DNA of 64,000 nucleotides from Myxococcales bacterium (GCA_002716585.1 PBBL01000023.1:1-64000); one strand, 5' to 3'. Counted from the stretch's first letter, positions 14,208 through 25,238 are shown. The notes: generated from the letters alone by a model not told the origin. Numbers and translations: made by a program.

Positions 14208-14759
14208 ATGGCAGGTGTAGCGCGTCTACAGCAGAAATATCGGGATGACGTTGTGTCCGGGCTGCAGAGCCAGTTCGGCTACACGAACATCATGGAGGTG
14301 CCCCGCCTGGAGAAGGTGGTGGTGAACATGGGCCTCGGCGAGGCGATCCAGAACGCCAAGGTGATCGACGCGGCGGTGGGTGACGTGGCCAAGATCACCG
14401 GGCAGCGCCCGGTGATCTGCAAGGCGCGCCGGTCCATCGCGAGCTTCAAGCTGCGCGAGGGGATGCCGATCGGCGTCAAGGTGACGCTGCGGTCCCGGCG
14501 CATGTGGGAGTTCCTCGATCGGCTGATGAGCGTCGCGATCCCGCGCGTCCGTGACTTCAAGGGGGTGAGCCGCAAGGCGTTCGATGGCCGCGGCAACTAC
14601 TCGCTGGGGGTCAAGGAGCAGATCATCTTCCCGGAGATCAACTACGACGAGATCGACAAGATCCGGGGGATGAACATCACGATCGTGACCTCGGCCAACA
14701 CGGATGATGAAGCCCGGGCGCTGCTTGAGAAGCTCGGGATGCCGTTTCGTAAGAAGTAG
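14208..14759 (+). CDS. rplE: 50S ribosomal protein L5
   Basis: L5 binds 5S rRNA and forms a bridge to the 30S head. The 183-residue product begins [20 protein letters not shown] and contains [13 protein letters not shown] and [18 protein letters not shown], both family signatures. It follows rplX after 57 nt and precedes the zinc-type S14 gene by 11 nt. Confidence 0.97.
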   Translation: MAGVARLQQKYRDDVVSGLQSQFGYTNIMEVPRLEKVVVNMGLGEAIQNAKVIDAAVGDVAKITGQRPVICKARRSIASFKLREGMPIGVKVTLRSRRMWEFLDRLMSVAIPRVRDFKGVSRKAFDGRGNYSLGVKEQIIFPEINYDEIDKIRGMNITIVTSANTDDEARALLEKLGMPFRKK

Positions 14760-14770
14760 GGAGTGAGTTC

Positions 14771-14956
14771 ATGGCGAAGAAGGCGTTGATGGAGAAGGCC
14801 AAGCGCAAGCCGAAGTTCCAGGTGCGGGCCTACAACCGTTGCCCGCGCTGTGGTCGGTCGCGCGCTTACATGCGCAAGTTCGATCTGTGCAGGATCTGCT
14901 TCCGGGAGCTGGCCCACAAGGGTGAGCTGCCGGGCGTGGTCAAGGCCAGCTGGTGA
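14771..14956 (+). CDS. rpsN: 30S ribosomal protein S14, zinc-binding (type Z)
   Basis: S14 is needed late in 30S head assembly. The 61-residue length and the four-cysteine pattern CPRC...CRIC identify the short zinc-binding form rather than the roughly 100-residue zinc-free form. The family end [11 protein letters not shown] is present. GGGAGTGAG precedes the ATG, and it sits in the usual rplE-rpsN-rpsH order. Confidence 0.96.
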   Translation: MAKKALMEKAKRKPKFQVRAYNRCPRCGRSRAYMRKFDLCRICFRELAHKGELPGVVKASW

Positions 14957-14971
14957 GCCAGGGAGGTTGAG

Positions 14972-15370
14972 ATGATAGTGACAGATCCCATCGCGGACCT
15001 GCTGACGCGCATTCGTAACGGTCAGATGGCTCGCCACAAGACGGTCCAGATCCCGGGCAGCCAGATCAAGTGGGCGATCGCCCGGATCCTGGAGGAGCAC
15101 GGGTACGTCGAGTCGGCGGACTGGCGCGCGGAAGGGCACCAGGGGCTGATCGAGGTCGAGCTGCGCTATGACCCCGACGGGGTCCCGATGATCCGGGGCA
15201 TCCAGCGGGAGTCGAAGCCGGGTCAGCGCGTGTACGTCAAGAAGGATGAGATTCCGCAGGTGCTCAACGGGCTGGGGATCGCGATCCTGTCCACCTCACA
15301 GGGTGTGATGGATGGCGACAAGGCCAAGGCCGCCTCGACGGGCGGTGAGCTCCTGGCGACGGTGTGGTGA
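14972..15370 (+). CDS. rpsH: 30S ribosomal protein S8
   Basis: S8 binds the central domain of 16S rRNA and represses the spc operon in enterobacteria. The 132-residue product starts [18 protein letters not shown] and ends in [19 protein letters not shown] followed by GGELLATVW, the family C-terminal motif. GGGAGG is placed 5 nt before the ATG. Confidence 0.97.
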   Translation: MIVTDPIADLLTRIRNGQMARHKTVQIPGSQIKWAIARILEEHGYVESADWRAEGHQGLIEVELRYDPDGVPMIRGIQRESKPGQRVYVKKDEIPQVLNGLGIAILSTSQGVMDGDKAKAASTGGELLATVW

Positions 15371-15464
15371 TGGTAGGTGCCGCGGGCGGGTCCCGCGGCG
15401 AGTTGCATGCTGAGCGCTGATATGAATGGGCGCCGCTGCGGCGTGACTGGTTGGAGCGAGGACG

Positions 15465-16010
15465 ATGTCAAGGATTGGTAAGCTGCCCATCCCGGTGCCG
15501 GAGAAGGTTCAGATCAAGCTGGACTCCGACACCATCGTGGTCAAGGGCCCCAAGGGCGAGCTGTCGCGGTCGATCCCGCCGATGGTCTCCTTCAAGGTGG
15601 AGAACGACGAGGTGATCGTCGAGGCCACGTCGGAGGTGCGTGAGGCGAGGGCGATGCACGGCCTGGGTCGGTCGCTGGTCGCGAACATGGTTGAGGGGGT
15701 CTCCGCGGGCTTCAAGCGTTCGATGGAGATCAAGGGCGTTGGTTACAAGGTCGAGCAGGTGGGCAAGAGCAGCTACCTGCGCTTCGACCTGGGCTACAGC
15801 CACCCGATCTTCTACGAGCTCCCGGACGGGGTGTCGGCGACGATCGGTCGCGGCAACATCCTGACCCTCGAGAGCGCGGACAAAGAGGTGTTGGGTCAGG
15901 CGTCGGCGACGATCCGCTCGCTGCGTCCGCCCGAGCCCTACAAGGGCAAGGGGATCCGGTACACCGATGAGGTCATCGTCCGCAAGGTCGGCAAGGCTGG
16001 CGGCAAGTAA
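15465..16010 (+). CDS. rplF: 50S ribosomal protein L6
   Basis: L6 lies near the factor-binding site of the large subunit. The 181-residue product begins [19 protein letters not shown] and ends [27 protein letters not shown], the standard family boundaries with two duplicated domains. It follows rpsH after 94 nt and precedes rplR closely. Confidence 0.97.
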   Translation: MSRIGKLPIPVPEKVQIKLDSDTIVVKGPKGELSRSIPPMVSFKVENDEVIVEATSEVREARAMHGLGRSLVANMVEGVSAGFKRSMEIKGVGYKVEQVGKSSYLRFDLGYSHPIFYELPDGVSATIGRGNILTLESADKEVLGQASATIRSLRPPEPYKGKGIRYTDEVIVRKVGKAGGK

Positions 16011-16027
16011 GCGCACCGGGGGTAGTG

Positions 16028-16396
16028 ATGAAGAGCTATATCAAGAGGCGAGAAGGTCGAATCCGGCGCAAGAAGTCGATTCGCAAGAAGATTCGTGGGA
16101 CGACGGCGCGCCCGCGCATGTCGGTGTTTCGCAGCAGCAAGCACATCTACGCGCAGGTGATCGACGACACGCAGGGCGTGACGCTGGTCTCGGCTTCGAG
16201 CCTGGAGCCGGAGCTGCGCGAGAAGTGCGCGTCGCTGTCGGGGAAGGACGCGGCCAAGGAGGTCGGCTTGGAGGTCGGCAAGCGTTGCCTGGCCAAGGCG
16301 ATCGACAAGGTGGTCTTCGACCGCAACGGCTTCATCTTCCACGGGCGGGTCAAAGCCCTGGCGGACGCCGCGCGCGAAAGTGGCCTGGATTTTTGA
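16028..16396 (+). CDS. rplR: 50S ribosomal protein L18
   Basis: L18 binds 5S rRNA together with L5. ATG 16028, preceded by GGGGGT, is preferred over the GTG one codon upstream. The 122-residue protein has the expected arginine-rich start, [23 protein letters not shown], and the C-terminal [23 protein letters not shown]. It is in the normal place between rplF and rpsE. Confidence 0.96.
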   Translation: MKSYIKRREGRIRRKKSIRKKIRGTTARPRMSVFRSSKHIYAQVIDDTQGVTLVSASSLEPELREKCASLSGKDAAKEVGLEVGKRCLAKAIDKVVFDRNGFIFHGRVKALADAARESGLDF

Positions 16397-16452
16397 GTAC
16401 GGCGCTCGGGGCGGCCGCGGCCAGCCCTGGCCCAGTGTGGAGTCATAGATAG

Positions 16453-16968
16453 ATGGCGATTCGTAAGCGCATGCAAGATGACGGTCTGCTGGACAAGGTC
16501 ATCCACATCAACCGAGTGGCGAAGGTCGTCAAGGGCGGCCGGCGGTTCAGCTTCAGCGCCATTGTTGTGGTGGGCGACGGCCAGGGCCGGGTCGGTATCG
16601 GTCACGGCAAGGCCAACGAGGTCCCCGAGGCGATCCGTAAGGGCAAGGAGCAGGCCACCAAGAACATGGTCGACATCCCCCTGCTCAACGAGACGATCCC
16701 CCACCAGGTGCTGGGCCACTACGGCTCGGGGCGGGTGCTGCTCAAGCCCGCGGGCCCCGGTACCGGCGTTATCGCCGGTGGTCCGGTCCGCGCGGTGCTC
16801 GAGGCGGCCGGGATCAGCAACATCCTGAGCAAGTCGCTCGGGTCGAGCAACCCGCACAACGTGGTCAAGGCCACGATGGAGGGGCTCCAGCAGCTGGTCT
16901 CGCCCGATCAGTACGCGAAGCGGCTGCGTCGCTCCGCCCCCGAGGTGAGCGCGAGCGCTGAGGGTTGA
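16453..16968 (+). CDS. rpsE: 30S ribosomal protein S5
   Basis: S5 contributes to translational accuracy and mRNA unwinding. The 171-residue product carries the S5 double-stranded-RNA-binding fold ([41 protein letters not shown]) and the C-terminal [38 protein letters not shown] segment. A 142-bp gap with no gene separates it from rpmD. Confidence 0.97.
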   Translation: MAIRKRMQDDGLLDKVIHINRVAKVVKGGRRFSFSAIVVVGDGQGRVGIGHGKANEVPEAIRKGKEQATKNMVDIPLLNETIPHQVLGHYGSGRVLLKPAGPGTGVIAGGPVRAVLEAAGISNILSKSLGSSNPHNVVKATMEGLQQLVSPDQYAKRLRRSAPEVSASAEG

Positions 16969-17110
16969 GGTCGTCACCTGCTCGTCGTCGCGCGACGCGG
17001 GCGGTGTGTCGACTGTGATGAGATCGCGACCGGGCGATCCTCGCCGGCGACGCCGGCAGGAATGATGTCTGTTGACGCTCGGTTGGTGGTGCACAGGTTG
17101 GAGGTGCGTC

Positions 17111-17296
17111 GTGGCGGAAGGCAAAGTGAAGGTTACCCTCAAGCGCAGCGTGATCGGTGCGCTCAAGAAGCAGAAGCAGACCGTTGAGGCGCTGGGTCTG
17201 CGCAAGCGTCACCACTCGGTGGTGCATCAGGACACTCCCCAGATCCGCGGGATGATCGAGAAGGTCGCGCATCTGGTGGAGATTGAAGAGCTTTAG
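17111..17296 (+). CDS. rpmD: 50S ribosomal protein L30
   Basis: L30 is a small protein of the large subunit. The start is taken as GTG 17111, 6 nt after a GGAGG, giving a 61-residue product close to the family's usual length. It has the LKRSVIGALKKQKQTVEALGLRKRHHSVVH core and IRGMIEKVAHLV end. The frame extends upstream to 17072, but those residues are unlike L30. Confidence 0.94.
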   Translation: MAEGKVKVTLKRSVIGALKKQKQTVEALGLRKRHHSVVHQDTPQIRGMIEKVAHLVEIEEL

Positions 17297-17325
17297 ATGT
17301 TAGCATGGTGTGAGGGAGGTCGATC

Positions 17326-17808
17326 ATGGACCTGAGCAACCTGGAGAAGCCCGAAGGGGCGACTCAGAAGCGCACCCGTAAGGGGCGTGGTCCGGGCAGT
17401 GGCCTGGGCAAGACGTGTGGTCGCGGCCACAAGGGTCAGAAGAGCCGCTCCGGTGGCAAGGTGCCCGCCTCGTTCGAGGGTGGGCAGATGCCGTTGATTC
17501 GGCGGATCCCGAAGTTCGGTTTCGTCAACAACTTCGCGAAGGAGTGGTCCATCGTCAACCTCGCCGACCTCGAGCGGGTCTTTGAGGCGGGCGACGAGAT
17601 CACCCCCGAGGTGCTGGCGGAGCGCGGCTTGATCTGGAGCCGCTACCAGCGTCCCGGCGAGGGCAAGGACAAGGTCCTCAAGACGCGTGACGTGAAGGTG
17701 CTCGCCAAGGGGAGCCTGACGAAGGCTCTGACCGTGAAGGCGCACAAGTTCAGCAAGTCCGCCGAGCAGGCGATCGTGGCTGCCGGTGGTTCGATTGAGG
17801 TAATCTGA
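17326..17808 (+). CDS. rplO: 50S ribosomal protein L15
   Basis: L15 binds 23S rRNA and is important for assembly. The 160-residue product starts [22 protein letters not shown], has the glycine-rich [23 protein letters not shown] region, and ends [25 protein letters not shown] precedes the ATG. secY begins one base after its stop. Confidence 0.97.
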   Translation: MDLSNLEKPEGATQKRTRKGRGPGSGLGKTCGRGHKGQKSRSGGKVPASFEGGQMPLIRRIPKFGFVNNFAKEWSIVNLADLERVFEAGDEITPEVLAERGLIWSRYQRPGEGKDKVLKTRDVKVLAKGSLTKALTVKAHKFSKSAEQAIVAAGGSIEVI

Positions 17809-17809
17809 C

Positions 17810-19147
17810 GTGGCGACCAGCTTCGCGAACATCACGAAGGTCCCCGAGCTGCAGAAGCGCATCGTGTTCACGTTGGCGCTCCTGGCGGTCTATCGCGTGG
17901 GCGTCTTCGTGACGGTGCCGTTCGTGAACCGGGCTGAGATGTCCCGGTTCATTGGAGGGCAGGATCCGAATGGTGGCGGTGGGTTCTTGAACCTGTTCAA
18001 CATCTTCTCCGGGGGCGCCCTGGAGCAGTTGAGCATCTTCGCCCTCGGCATCATGCCCTACATCTCGGCGTCGATCATCCTGCAGTTGATGACGGTGGTC
18101 GTGCCCACGCTTGAGCGCCTCCAGAAGGAGGGCGAGCAGGGCCGCCGCAAGATCAACCAGTACACCCGGTACGGGACGATCGGCCTGAGCCTGGTTCAGA
18201 GCTTCGGCATCGCGCTCTACCTGGAGTCGCTCAACGACACCAACATGGGTATCGTGACCGACCCCGGCTGGGGGTTCCGCTTGATGACCGTGTTGACCCT
18301 GACGACAGGGACGGCGTTCATCATGTGGCTCGGTGAGCAGATCACCGAGCGCGGGATCGGCAACGGGATCAGCTTGATCATCATGGCGGGCATCATCGCC
18401 TACCTGCCGCAGTCGGTCGTGCAGACCTACCAGAGCTTCGCGGACGGCGCGCTGTCGACGTTCTCGATCATGCTTCTGGTGGTGCTCATCCTCGGCGTCA
18501 TCGCCGTCATCGTGTTCTTCGAGCGGGCGCAGCGCCGGATCCCGGTGCAGTACGCCAAGCGCATGGTGGGCAAGAAGATCTACGGCGGGCAGAGCTCCTA
18601 TCTGCCGTTGAAGGTCAACACGGCGGGCGTCATCCCGCCGATCTTCGCGATGTCGCTGCTCCTGTTCCCGACCACGGTCGTGGGCTACTTCCCTGAGGAG
18701 TCCTGGGCGATCGCGATCCGCAACGCCCTCGTCCCCGGGGACTGGCGCTACAACACGCTGTACACGATCCTCAACGTCTTCTTCTGCTACTTCTACACCG
18801 CGGTGACCTTCAACCCGGTGGACGTGGCCGACAACATGAAGAAGGTCGGCGGCTACGTGCCGGGGATCCGCCCGGGCAAGAAGACCGCGGAGTACATCGA
18901 CAAGGTGCTGACCCGGATCACGGCCGCGGGCGCCGCCTACATCTCGGCGGTCTGTGTGTTGCCGTTCTTCCTGGTGGACTACCTCGGCGTGACCTTCTAC
19001 TTCGGCGGCACGGGCCTGCTGATCGTGGTCGGCGTCGCCCTGGACACGGTCAATCAGATCGAGTCGCACCTGGTGACGCGCCACTACGAGGGGTTCACCG
19101 ACGGCGGCGGCGGTGGTCGTCAGAGCCTCCGGAACAAGGACGCGTAG
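17810..19147 (+). CDS. secY: Preprotein translocase channel subunit SecY
   Basis: SecY forms the protein-conducting channel of the inner membrane. The 445-residue product has the ten-helix pattern and signature segments such as [39 protein letters not shown] and [23 protein letters not shown]. It starts at GTG 17810, two bases after the rplO stop, as is usual for the spc operon. The C-terminal part keeps the arginine-containing cytoplasmic loop used for ribosome and SecA binding. Confidence 0.98.
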   Translation: MATSFANITKVPELQKRIVFTLALLAVYRVGVFVTVPFVNRAEMSRFIGGQDPNGGGGFLNLFNIFSGGALEQLSIFALGIMPYISASIILQLMTVVVPTLERLQKEGEQGRRKINQYTRYGTIGLSLVQSFGIALYLESLNDTNMGIVTDPGWGFRLMTVLTLTTGTAFIMWLGEQITERGIGNGISLIIMAGIIAYLPQSVVQTYQSFADGALSTFSIMLLVVLILGVIAVIVFFERAQRRIPVQYAKRMVGKKIYGGQSSYLPLKVNTAGVIPPIFAMSLLLFPTTVVGYFPEESWAIAIRNALVPGDWRYNTLYTILNVFFCYFYTAVTFNPVDVADNMKKVGGYVPGIRPGKKTAEYIDKVLTRITAAGAAYISAVCVLPFFLVDYLGVTFYFGGTGLLIVVGVALDTVNQIESHLVTRHYEGFTDGGGGGRQSLRNKDA

Positions 19148-19212
19148 CCCCCTGCAGCGTGGGGCGTCGATGCAGAGCCGCCGCGCGGGCGGCGAGTGTG
19201 TGAGGAGGAGAG

Positions 19213-19863
19213 ATGCTGACTCGGTTGATGATGCTCGGCCCGCCCGGCGCAGGGAAGGGCACCCAGGCGCAGCTCCTGTCCAACAAGCTGGGGATCCCCC
19301 AGATCTCGACCGGGGACATGTTGCGGGCGGCCAAGGCCGCCGGCACGGAGCTTGGCAAGAAGGCGGCGGAGTACATGTCGCGCGGCGATCTGGTGCCGGA
19401 CGAGGTCGTGGTCGGCATCGTCAAGGATCGACTCGCCGAGGACGACACGGCTGACGGCTTCATCCTCGACGGCTTCCCGCGCACGCTGGTGCAGGCCGAG
19501 GCCCTCGCGGACGCTCAGGTGAGCCTGGACGCGGTGATCGACGTGGTCGTCCCCGAGGAGCTGCTCATCGAGCGGATCACCGGGCGGATGTCCTGCGCGA
19601 GCTGCAAGCAGGTGTACCACAAGACCTTCAACCCCCCCGAGACCGAGGGGGTGTGTGACAAGTGCGGTCACACCGAGTTCAACGTGCGCGCCGATGACAC
19701 CCGCGAGGTGGTGGTGTCGCGCCTGGGCTCCTACCGCGCCAAGACCGAGCCGCTTCGCACCTACTACGCCGATCAGGGCCTCCTGAAGGAGGTGGACGGT
19801 GTGGGCGAGGTGGACGAGGTGCAGGCGCGGGTGCTCGCTCTCCTGAGCGAGGGTAAGGGCTGA
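19213..19863 (+). CDS. adk: Adenylate kinase, zinc-type LID
   Basis: Adk converts ATP and AMP to two ADP. The P-loop GPPGAGKGTQ is at the N-terminus, DGFPRT lies near residue 90, and the LID carries four cysteines (CASC...CDKC), which indicates the zinc-containing long form (216 residues). The ATG follows a GAGGAGGAGAG stretch. Its TGA overlaps the ATG of map (ATG at 19863), so the two are probably coupled. Confidence 0.97.
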   Translation: MLTRLMMLGPPGAGKGTQAQLLSNKLGIPQISTGDMLRAAKAAGTELGKKAAEYMSRGDLVPDEVVVGIVKDRLAEDDTADGFILDGFPRTLVQAEALADAQVSLDAVIDVVVPEELLIERITGRMSCASCKQVYHKTFNPPETEGVCDKCGHTEFNVRADDTREVVVSRLGSYRAKTEPLRTYYADQGLLKEVDGVGEVDEVQARVLALLSEGKG

Positions 19864-20639
19864 TGAGCCTCCTCTCCAGCGGTCGACGCGTCATCCTCAA
19901 GTCTCCCGAGGAGATCGAGTTGATGCGTCAATCCGGGGTGATCCTGGCCGCGGTGCTGGACGCCGTTGAGGCGGCCGTGGCGCCCGGGGTGACCACAGGG
20001 GAGTTGGATGAGATCGCGGCCAGGGTGATCGCGGAAGCGGGCGCCACGGCCTCCTTCAAGGGGTACCACGGGTACCCGAAGACGCTCTGCACGAGCGTCA
20101 ACGCCCAGGTGATCCACGGCATCCCATCGGACGCCGTGGCGCTCGCCGAAGGCGACATCGTGAGCGTGGACTGTGGTGTGTATCACCAGGGTTTCCACGC
20201 GGACTCGTGTCGAACGATCCCGGTTGGGGCGATCGACGCCGAGAGCGATCACCTGTTGAAGGTGACCCGAGAGGCGCTGCAGCTGGCGATCGCGAAGGCG
20301 ACGCCGGGCGGGCGGCTCTCAACCATCGGCGCCACGGTGGAGCGCCACGTCAAGAAGGCGGGGCTCTCGGTGGTGCGTGATTATGTGGGACACGGCATCG
20401 GCCGCTCCCTCCACGAAGACCCGGATGTGCGTAACTACGGCCGCCCCGGTCGGGGACCGCTGCTCAAGGCTGGCATGGTGCTGGCGATTGAGCCGATGGT
20501 CAACGTCGGCGGCGCCCGTTGCCGGACCCTCGATGACGGGTGGACGGTCGTGACCCGCGACGGATCGCGGTCAGCGCACTTCGAGCACACGGTGGCCATC
20601 ACCAAAGATGGTCCCCAGGTCTTGACATCGGGGCTTTAA
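19863..20639 (+). CDS. map: Methionine aminopeptidase, type I
   Basis: The enzyme removes the initiator methionine from nascent proteins. All metal ligands expected in the family are visible: the two aspartates in SVDCGVYHQGFHADS, the histidine in GHGIGRSLHEDP, and the glutamates in AIEPMV and FEHTVAI. The substrate-side histidine is in VIHGIPSD. The 258-residue length is usual for type Ia, without the N-terminal zinc-finger extension. In most bacteria infA follows; here rpmJ follows. Confidence 0.97.
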   Translation: MSLLSSGRRVILKSPEEIELMRQSGVILAAVLDAVEAAVAPGVTTGELDEIAARVIAEAGATASFKGYHGYPKTLCTSVNAQVIHGIPSDAVALAEGDIVSVDCGVYHQGFHADSCRTIPVGAIDAESDHLLKVTREALQLAIAKATPGGRLSTIGATVERHVKKAGLSVVRDYVGHGIGRSLHEDPDVRNYGRPGRGPLLKAGMVLAIEPMVNVGGARCRTLDDGWTVVTRDGSRSAHFEHTVAITKDGPQVLTSGL

Positions 20640-20650
20640 ACGCATAGAGA
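20622..20650 (+). promoter_or_regulatory. probable promoter of rpmJ-rpsM-rpsK
   Basis: A perfect TTGACA (20622-20627) inside the last codons of map is followed by a 17-bp spacer and TAGAGA (20645-20650), a half-matching -10. It would start a separate transcript for the alpha block. A 7-bp stem-loop (GCGCGGC/GCCGCGC, 20712-20730) lies in the leader just upstream of the rpmJ ribosome binding site. Confidence 0.5.
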
Positions 20651-20756
20651 AACCTGCCTTGTCCTGTTTGTTGGCCTTCGCGCCGAGAGATGGGTATGGC
20701 GTTGTATGAACGCGCGGCGATGTGCCGCGCTGACAGACTCAAGTAGGAGGTTGGCC

Positions 20757-20870
20757 ATGAAAGTGCGCCCCTCAGTGAAGAAGATGTGTGACAAGTGCAA
20801 GATCATCCGGCGTAAGAACATCGTCTGGGTCATCTGTGAGAACCCGCGCCACAAGCAGCGCCAGGGCTGA
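20757..20870 (+). CDS. rpmJ: 50S ribosomal protein L36, zinc-binding form
   Basis: L36 is the smallest large-subunit protein. The 37-residue product reads [19 protein letters not shown] at its start and has the zinc ligands C11, C14, C27 and H32, so it is the zinc-binding form. TAGGAGG lies 7 nt before the ATG. It is easily missed because of its size. rpsM follows after 92 bp. Confidence 0.97.
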   Translation: MKVRPSVKKMCDKCKIIRRKNIVWVICENPRHKQRQG

Positions 20871-20962
20871 AGCACAATGTCACGTGAATGTTGAGACGAC
20901 GCCCCCTTCAGCAGAAATGGTGGTGAAGGGCGGCGCGACGGGTTGAATGTCAGGAGGCGACC

Positions 20963-21331
20963 GTGGCTCGTATTGCTGGTGTGGATCTTCCGCGACGGAA
21001 GCGGATTGATATTGCTCTGACCTACATCTACGGCATCGGGCGCAGCAAGGCCAAGTCGGTCCTGCAGCGCGCGGACGTGGATGCTTCGGTGAAGACCGAC
21101 GATCTGACCGAGGCGGAGGTCCGCCGTATCCGGCAGATCATCGACGACTATGAGACGGTCGAGGGTGACCTGCGCCGTGAGATGAATCAGAACATCAAGC
21201 GGTTGATGGATCTGGGATCGTACCGGGGGCTGCGCCATCGGCGAGGCCTGCCCGTGCGGGGACAGCGGACGAAGACCAACGCCCGCACCCGCAAGGGGCC
21301 GCGTCGCGTCGCGGTCAAGAAGAAGCGCTGA
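20963..21331 (+). CDS. rpsM: 30S ribosomal protein S13
   Basis: S13 lies at the top of the 30S head and contacts P-site tRNA and L5. The 122-residue product starts at GTG 20963 ([26 protein letters not shown]), with AGGAGG upstream. The C-terminal [17 protein letters not shown] tail is the conserved tRNA-contacting extension. Confidence 0.97.
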   Translation: MARIAGVDLPRRKRIDIALTYIYGIGRSKAKSVLQRADVDASVKTDDLTEAEVRRIRQIIDDYETVEGDLRREMNQNIKRLMDLGSYRGLRHRRGLPVRGQRTKTNARTRKGPRRVAVKKKR

Positions 21332-21414
21332 GCAGCAGCCGATGGGCGAGGCGCGGCGAGCGGAACAGGCCGCCGCGCGCGCTCGCATGACAACGCAGCA
21401 GACAGGTCAGAGAT

Positions 21415-21813
21415 ATGGCAAAGGGAAAGCGAGATAGGCAGTCCTCGAAGAGGCGCGTCAAGAAGAACGTCCAGAACGGGATCTGTCACATCTCTTCTAC
21501 GTTCAACAACACGATCGTCACCATCACCGACACCGCGGGCAACGCCCTGGCGTGGTCGAGCGCTGGTTCGCGCGGCTTCAAGGGCTCGCGCAAGAGCACG
21601 CCGTTCGCGGCGCAGCTGGCCGCCGAGGACGCCTGCCGCAAGGCGATGGAGCACGGCCTGCGCTCGGTGGCGGTCTACCTCAAGGGTCCGGGCAGCGGCC
21701 GTGAGGCGGCGCTGCGCTCGTTGCAGTCCGTGGGGCTGAAGGTCACCCTGATTCGGGACGTGACCCCGATCCCTCACAACGGGTGCCGCCCTCCGAAGCG
21801 GCGGCGCGTGTGA
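21415..21813 (+). CDS. rpsK: 30S ribosomal protein S11
   Basis: S11 is part of the 30S platform. The 132-residue product has [22 protein letters not shown] and [18 protein letters not shown], both family hallmarks. rpsD (S4) normally follows rpsK and precedes rpoA, but the 160-bp gap here contains only a stem-loop. Confidence 0.97.
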   Translation: MAKGKRDRQSSKRRVKKNVQNGICHISSTFNNTIVTITDTAGNALAWSSAGSRGFKGSRKSTPFAAQLAAEDACRKAMEHGLRSVAVYLKGPGSGREAALRSLQSVGLKVTLIRDVTPIPHNGCRPPKRRRV

Positions 21814-21834
21814 CGCAGGCTTGACGGTAGGTGT

Positions 21835-21859
21835 GCCGAGCCCTTCATGAGGGCTCGGC
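21835..21859 (+). terminator. stem-loop between rpsK and rpoA (attenuator or processing site)
   Basis: GCCGAGCCCT and AGGGCTCGGC form a perfect 10-bp stem with a 5-nt loop (TCATG). No T-run follows, so it is not a classical intrinsic terminator. It may attenuate transcription into rpoA or mark mRNA processing where rpsD has been lost. Confidence 0.5.
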
Positions 21860-21973
21860 TACGTGGGATGATCTCGGGCGCCGGGTTGACCACGGGCCGC
21901 CCCCCGGTCTCAGCATGAGAGCGGGGTGTTGGTGCTGGTACAGTGAGCGCCTATTGCTTGGATACCGAGGGAC

Positions 21974-22969
<996 letters not shown>

Positions 22970-23063
22970 CTGCGCACACGATGGTAGACCCCCGGCGGTC
23001 GATGGGGCTGCGGTTCATGGTGGCAGCCCCTCGGCGCGGTCGATATCAATTGGATGATGAGTC

Positions 23064-23555
23064 ATGCGACACCTCAAGAAGAAGAACAACAAGCTCAACC
23101 GCACCGCCAGTCACCGCAAGGCGATGCTGGCGAACATGGCGGCCTCGCTGATCCGCTACGAGCGGATCCAGACCACCGACTCCAAGGCCAAGGCGCTCCG
23201 CCCCTTCGTGGAGAAGCTGATCACCCTCAGCCGTCGCGGTGACCTGCACGCGCGTCGCCTGGTGCAGAGCCGTCTCCGCGACAAGGAGGCCACCAGCCGC
23301 CTCTTCGCTGAGATCGCGCCCCGCTTCACGGATCGCCCCGGTGGCTACACCCGCATCGTCAAGATCGGGCCCCGCGCCGGTGACAACGCCCCGATCTCCC
23401 TGATCGAGTTCGTCGACACCACCCTCGAGGACATCATGCGCCTGCGCGGCCATGACAACGCCGAGGAGGCCGCCGAGGCCCTGCTCGACGCCGTCTCCCC
23501 CGAGGATGAGGAGGCCGAGGAGGCCGCCGCCGAGGTCGCCGAGGACGAGGAATAG
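23064..23555 (+). CDS. rplQ: 50S ribosomal protein L17 with acidic C-terminal tail
   Basis: L17 is an assembly protein near the tunnel exit. The core (residues 1-120) matches the family: [62 protein letters not shown]. The product is 163 residues. The last roughly 40, very rich in Glu, Asp and Ala, extend beyond the roughly 120-residue core. It is the last gene of the ribosomal block, followed by a terminator. Confidence 0.96.
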   Translation: MRHLKKKNNKLNRTASHRKAMLANMAASLIRYERIQTTDSKAKALRPFVEKLITLSRRGDLHARRLVQSRLRDKEATSRLFAEIAPRFTDRPGGYTRIVKIGPRAGDNAPISLIEFVDTTLEDIMRLRGHDNAEEAAEALLDAVSPEDEEAEEAAAEVAEDEE

Positions 23556-23595
23556 TCCTCCCCTCTCACCCGGTTGCACACCACGGATGAAACAC

Positions 23596-23630
23596 CACGA
23601 GGCGCGTTATCGCGCCTCGTGTTGCTTCTT
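23596..23630 (+). terminator. intrinsic terminator after rplQ
   Basis: CACGAGGCGCG and CGCGCCTCGTG form a perfect 11-bp stem with a TTAT loop (23596-23621), followed by the T-rich TTGCTTCTT. It lies 41 bp after rplQ and would end the alpha-operon transcript. Confidence 0.85.
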
Positions 23631-23781
23631 GGCTCGGGATCCCGGATCCTGCGCGCCGAATGTTGACCGTCGCCCCACCGCAGCGGGGCGCCCGAGCGCT
23701 GCTTGAGGTCCGACGCCCTCCGCGTCGCGCACCTCGCCACCGGCGCGCTCCGCCACCACCTCTCCACAGGAGGCTTCCCCC

Positions 23782-25191
23782 ATGCGCACCTCACTCCCCG
23801 GCGCGTCGCTCGCCCTGTTCGTGCTGCTCGCCGTGGCCCCGGTGGCCGCGCAGGCGCAGAGCGGCTCGGCGGCCATCGAGGACTCGATCACGATCCCTTC
23901 GAAGACCCTCGCCAACGGCCTGGAGATCATCGTCATCGAGGACCACTCCCTGCCGCTGGTCACCATCGAGCTTGTGGCGCGCAACGGCGCCTACACCGAG
24001 CCGCCCCCGTACAACGGCCTCAGCCACCTGTACGAGCACATGTTCTTCAAGGGCAACGCCGCCATCCCCAGCCAGGAGGCCTACATGGCCCGGCAGCGCG
24101 AGCTGGGCATGGTCTGGAACGGGACCACCAGCGACGAGCGGGTCAACTACTTCTTCACCCTCGGCTCCGAGCAGCTCGACCCTGGGATGAAGTTCATGGC
24201 CGACGCGATCCAGACCCCGCTGTTCAAGGAGGAGGAGCTGGTCAAGGAGCGGCAGGTGGTGATCGGGGAGCTGGACCGCGCCGAGTCCAACCCCTACTAC
24301 CACCTCAACAAGGCGCTCACCGAGAAGATGTTCTGGAAGCACCCGACCCGCAAGGACACCATCGGCGATCGGGAGACCATCACCACGGCCAGCCGTGAGA
24401 AGATGCTCACCGTCCAGAAGAAGTTCTACATCCCCAACAACTCCGCCCTCATCCTCGCCGGGGACGTCACCCCCGACCAGGCGTACCAGCTCGCCGAGCA
24501 GCACTTCGGCGCGTGGAAGCGCGGCCCCGACCCCTTCAAGGTCGATCCGGTGCCCGCGCACCCGCCGATCAAGCGGACCGAGGCGATCATCGTCAACCAG
24601 AAGGTGCAGCGCGCCAGCGTCATGATCGGCTTCCATGGCCCCTCGGTGGGCAAGGACCCGGCCGCGAACTACGCCGCGGACGTCTTCAGCTTCATCGTCG
24701 CCCAGCCCTCCAGCAGGTTCCAGAAGGCGATGGTTGAGTCGGGGCTGACCCTCGGCGCCGGGGTGAGCTACTACACCCTCAACCACACCGGGCCGATCTC
24801 CATCGTCCTCGAGACCACCCCCGACCAGCTTGAGAAGGCGATCAAGGCGGTTCAGGACGAGATCCGCAAGTTCGACGACCCGGATTACTTCACCGACGAT
24901 CAGATCGAGACCGCCAAGACCCTCCTCGCGGTGAGCAACCTCTACGACCGCGAGAAGACCAGCTCGTTCGCCCACACCGTCAGCTTCTGGTGGGCCGTGG
25001 CCAGCCTGGACTACTACCTGAGCTACATCGAGAACCTCAAGAAGGTCACCCGCCAGGACATGGCCCGCTACGTCAAGAGCTACATCCTGGGCAAGCCCTA
25101 CGTCATGGCCATCATGGTCAGCCCCGAAGCCCAGAAGGAGTTGAAGCTGACCAAGGCCAGCGCCGACAAGATGGCCAAGGTGATCCGATGA
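23782..25191 (+). CDS. secreted M16-family zinc metallopeptidase
   Basis: This is an insulinase/processing-peptidase-like protein that probably cleaves peptides in the periplasm. A signal peptide (MRTSLPGAS...AAQAQS, about 25 residues) is followed by an M16 domain. The inverted zinc motif HLYEH has H82, E85 and H86, and the third ligand is E163 in VVIGELDR, at the usual spacing. A second, inactive-type M16 domain follows, giving 469 residues in total. The next gene encodes a second M16-type protein without the zinc motif, so the two may form a heterodimer, as known for other bacterial M16B pairs. The physiological substrate is unknown. Confidence 0.9.
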   Translation: MRTSLPGASLALFVLLAVAPVAAQAQSGSAAIEDSITIPSKTLANGLEIIVIEDHSLPLVTIELVARNGAYTEPPPYNGLSHLYEHMFFKGNAAIPSQEAYMARQRELGMVWNGTTSDERVNYFFTLGSEQLDPGMKFMADAIQTPLFKEEELVKERQVVIGELDRAESNPYYHLNKALTEKMFWKHPTRKDTIGDRETITTASREKMLTVQKKFYIPNNSALILAGDVTPDQAYQLAEQHFGAWKRGPDPFKVDPVPAHPPIKRTEAIIVNQKVQRASVMIGFHGPSVGKDPAANYAADVFSFIVAQPSSRFQKAMVESGLTLGAGVSYYTLNHTGPISIVLETTPDQLEKAIKAVQDEIRKFDDPDYFTDDQIETAKTLLAVSNLYDREKTSSFAHTVSFWWAVASLDYYLSYIENLKKVTRQDMARYVKSYILGKPYVMAIMVSPEAQKELKLTKASADKMAKVIR

Positions 25192-25238
25192 CGCGCCGCA
25201 CCCAAGCCCTCTCCGGGCTGCACAAGGAGAATCGACCC

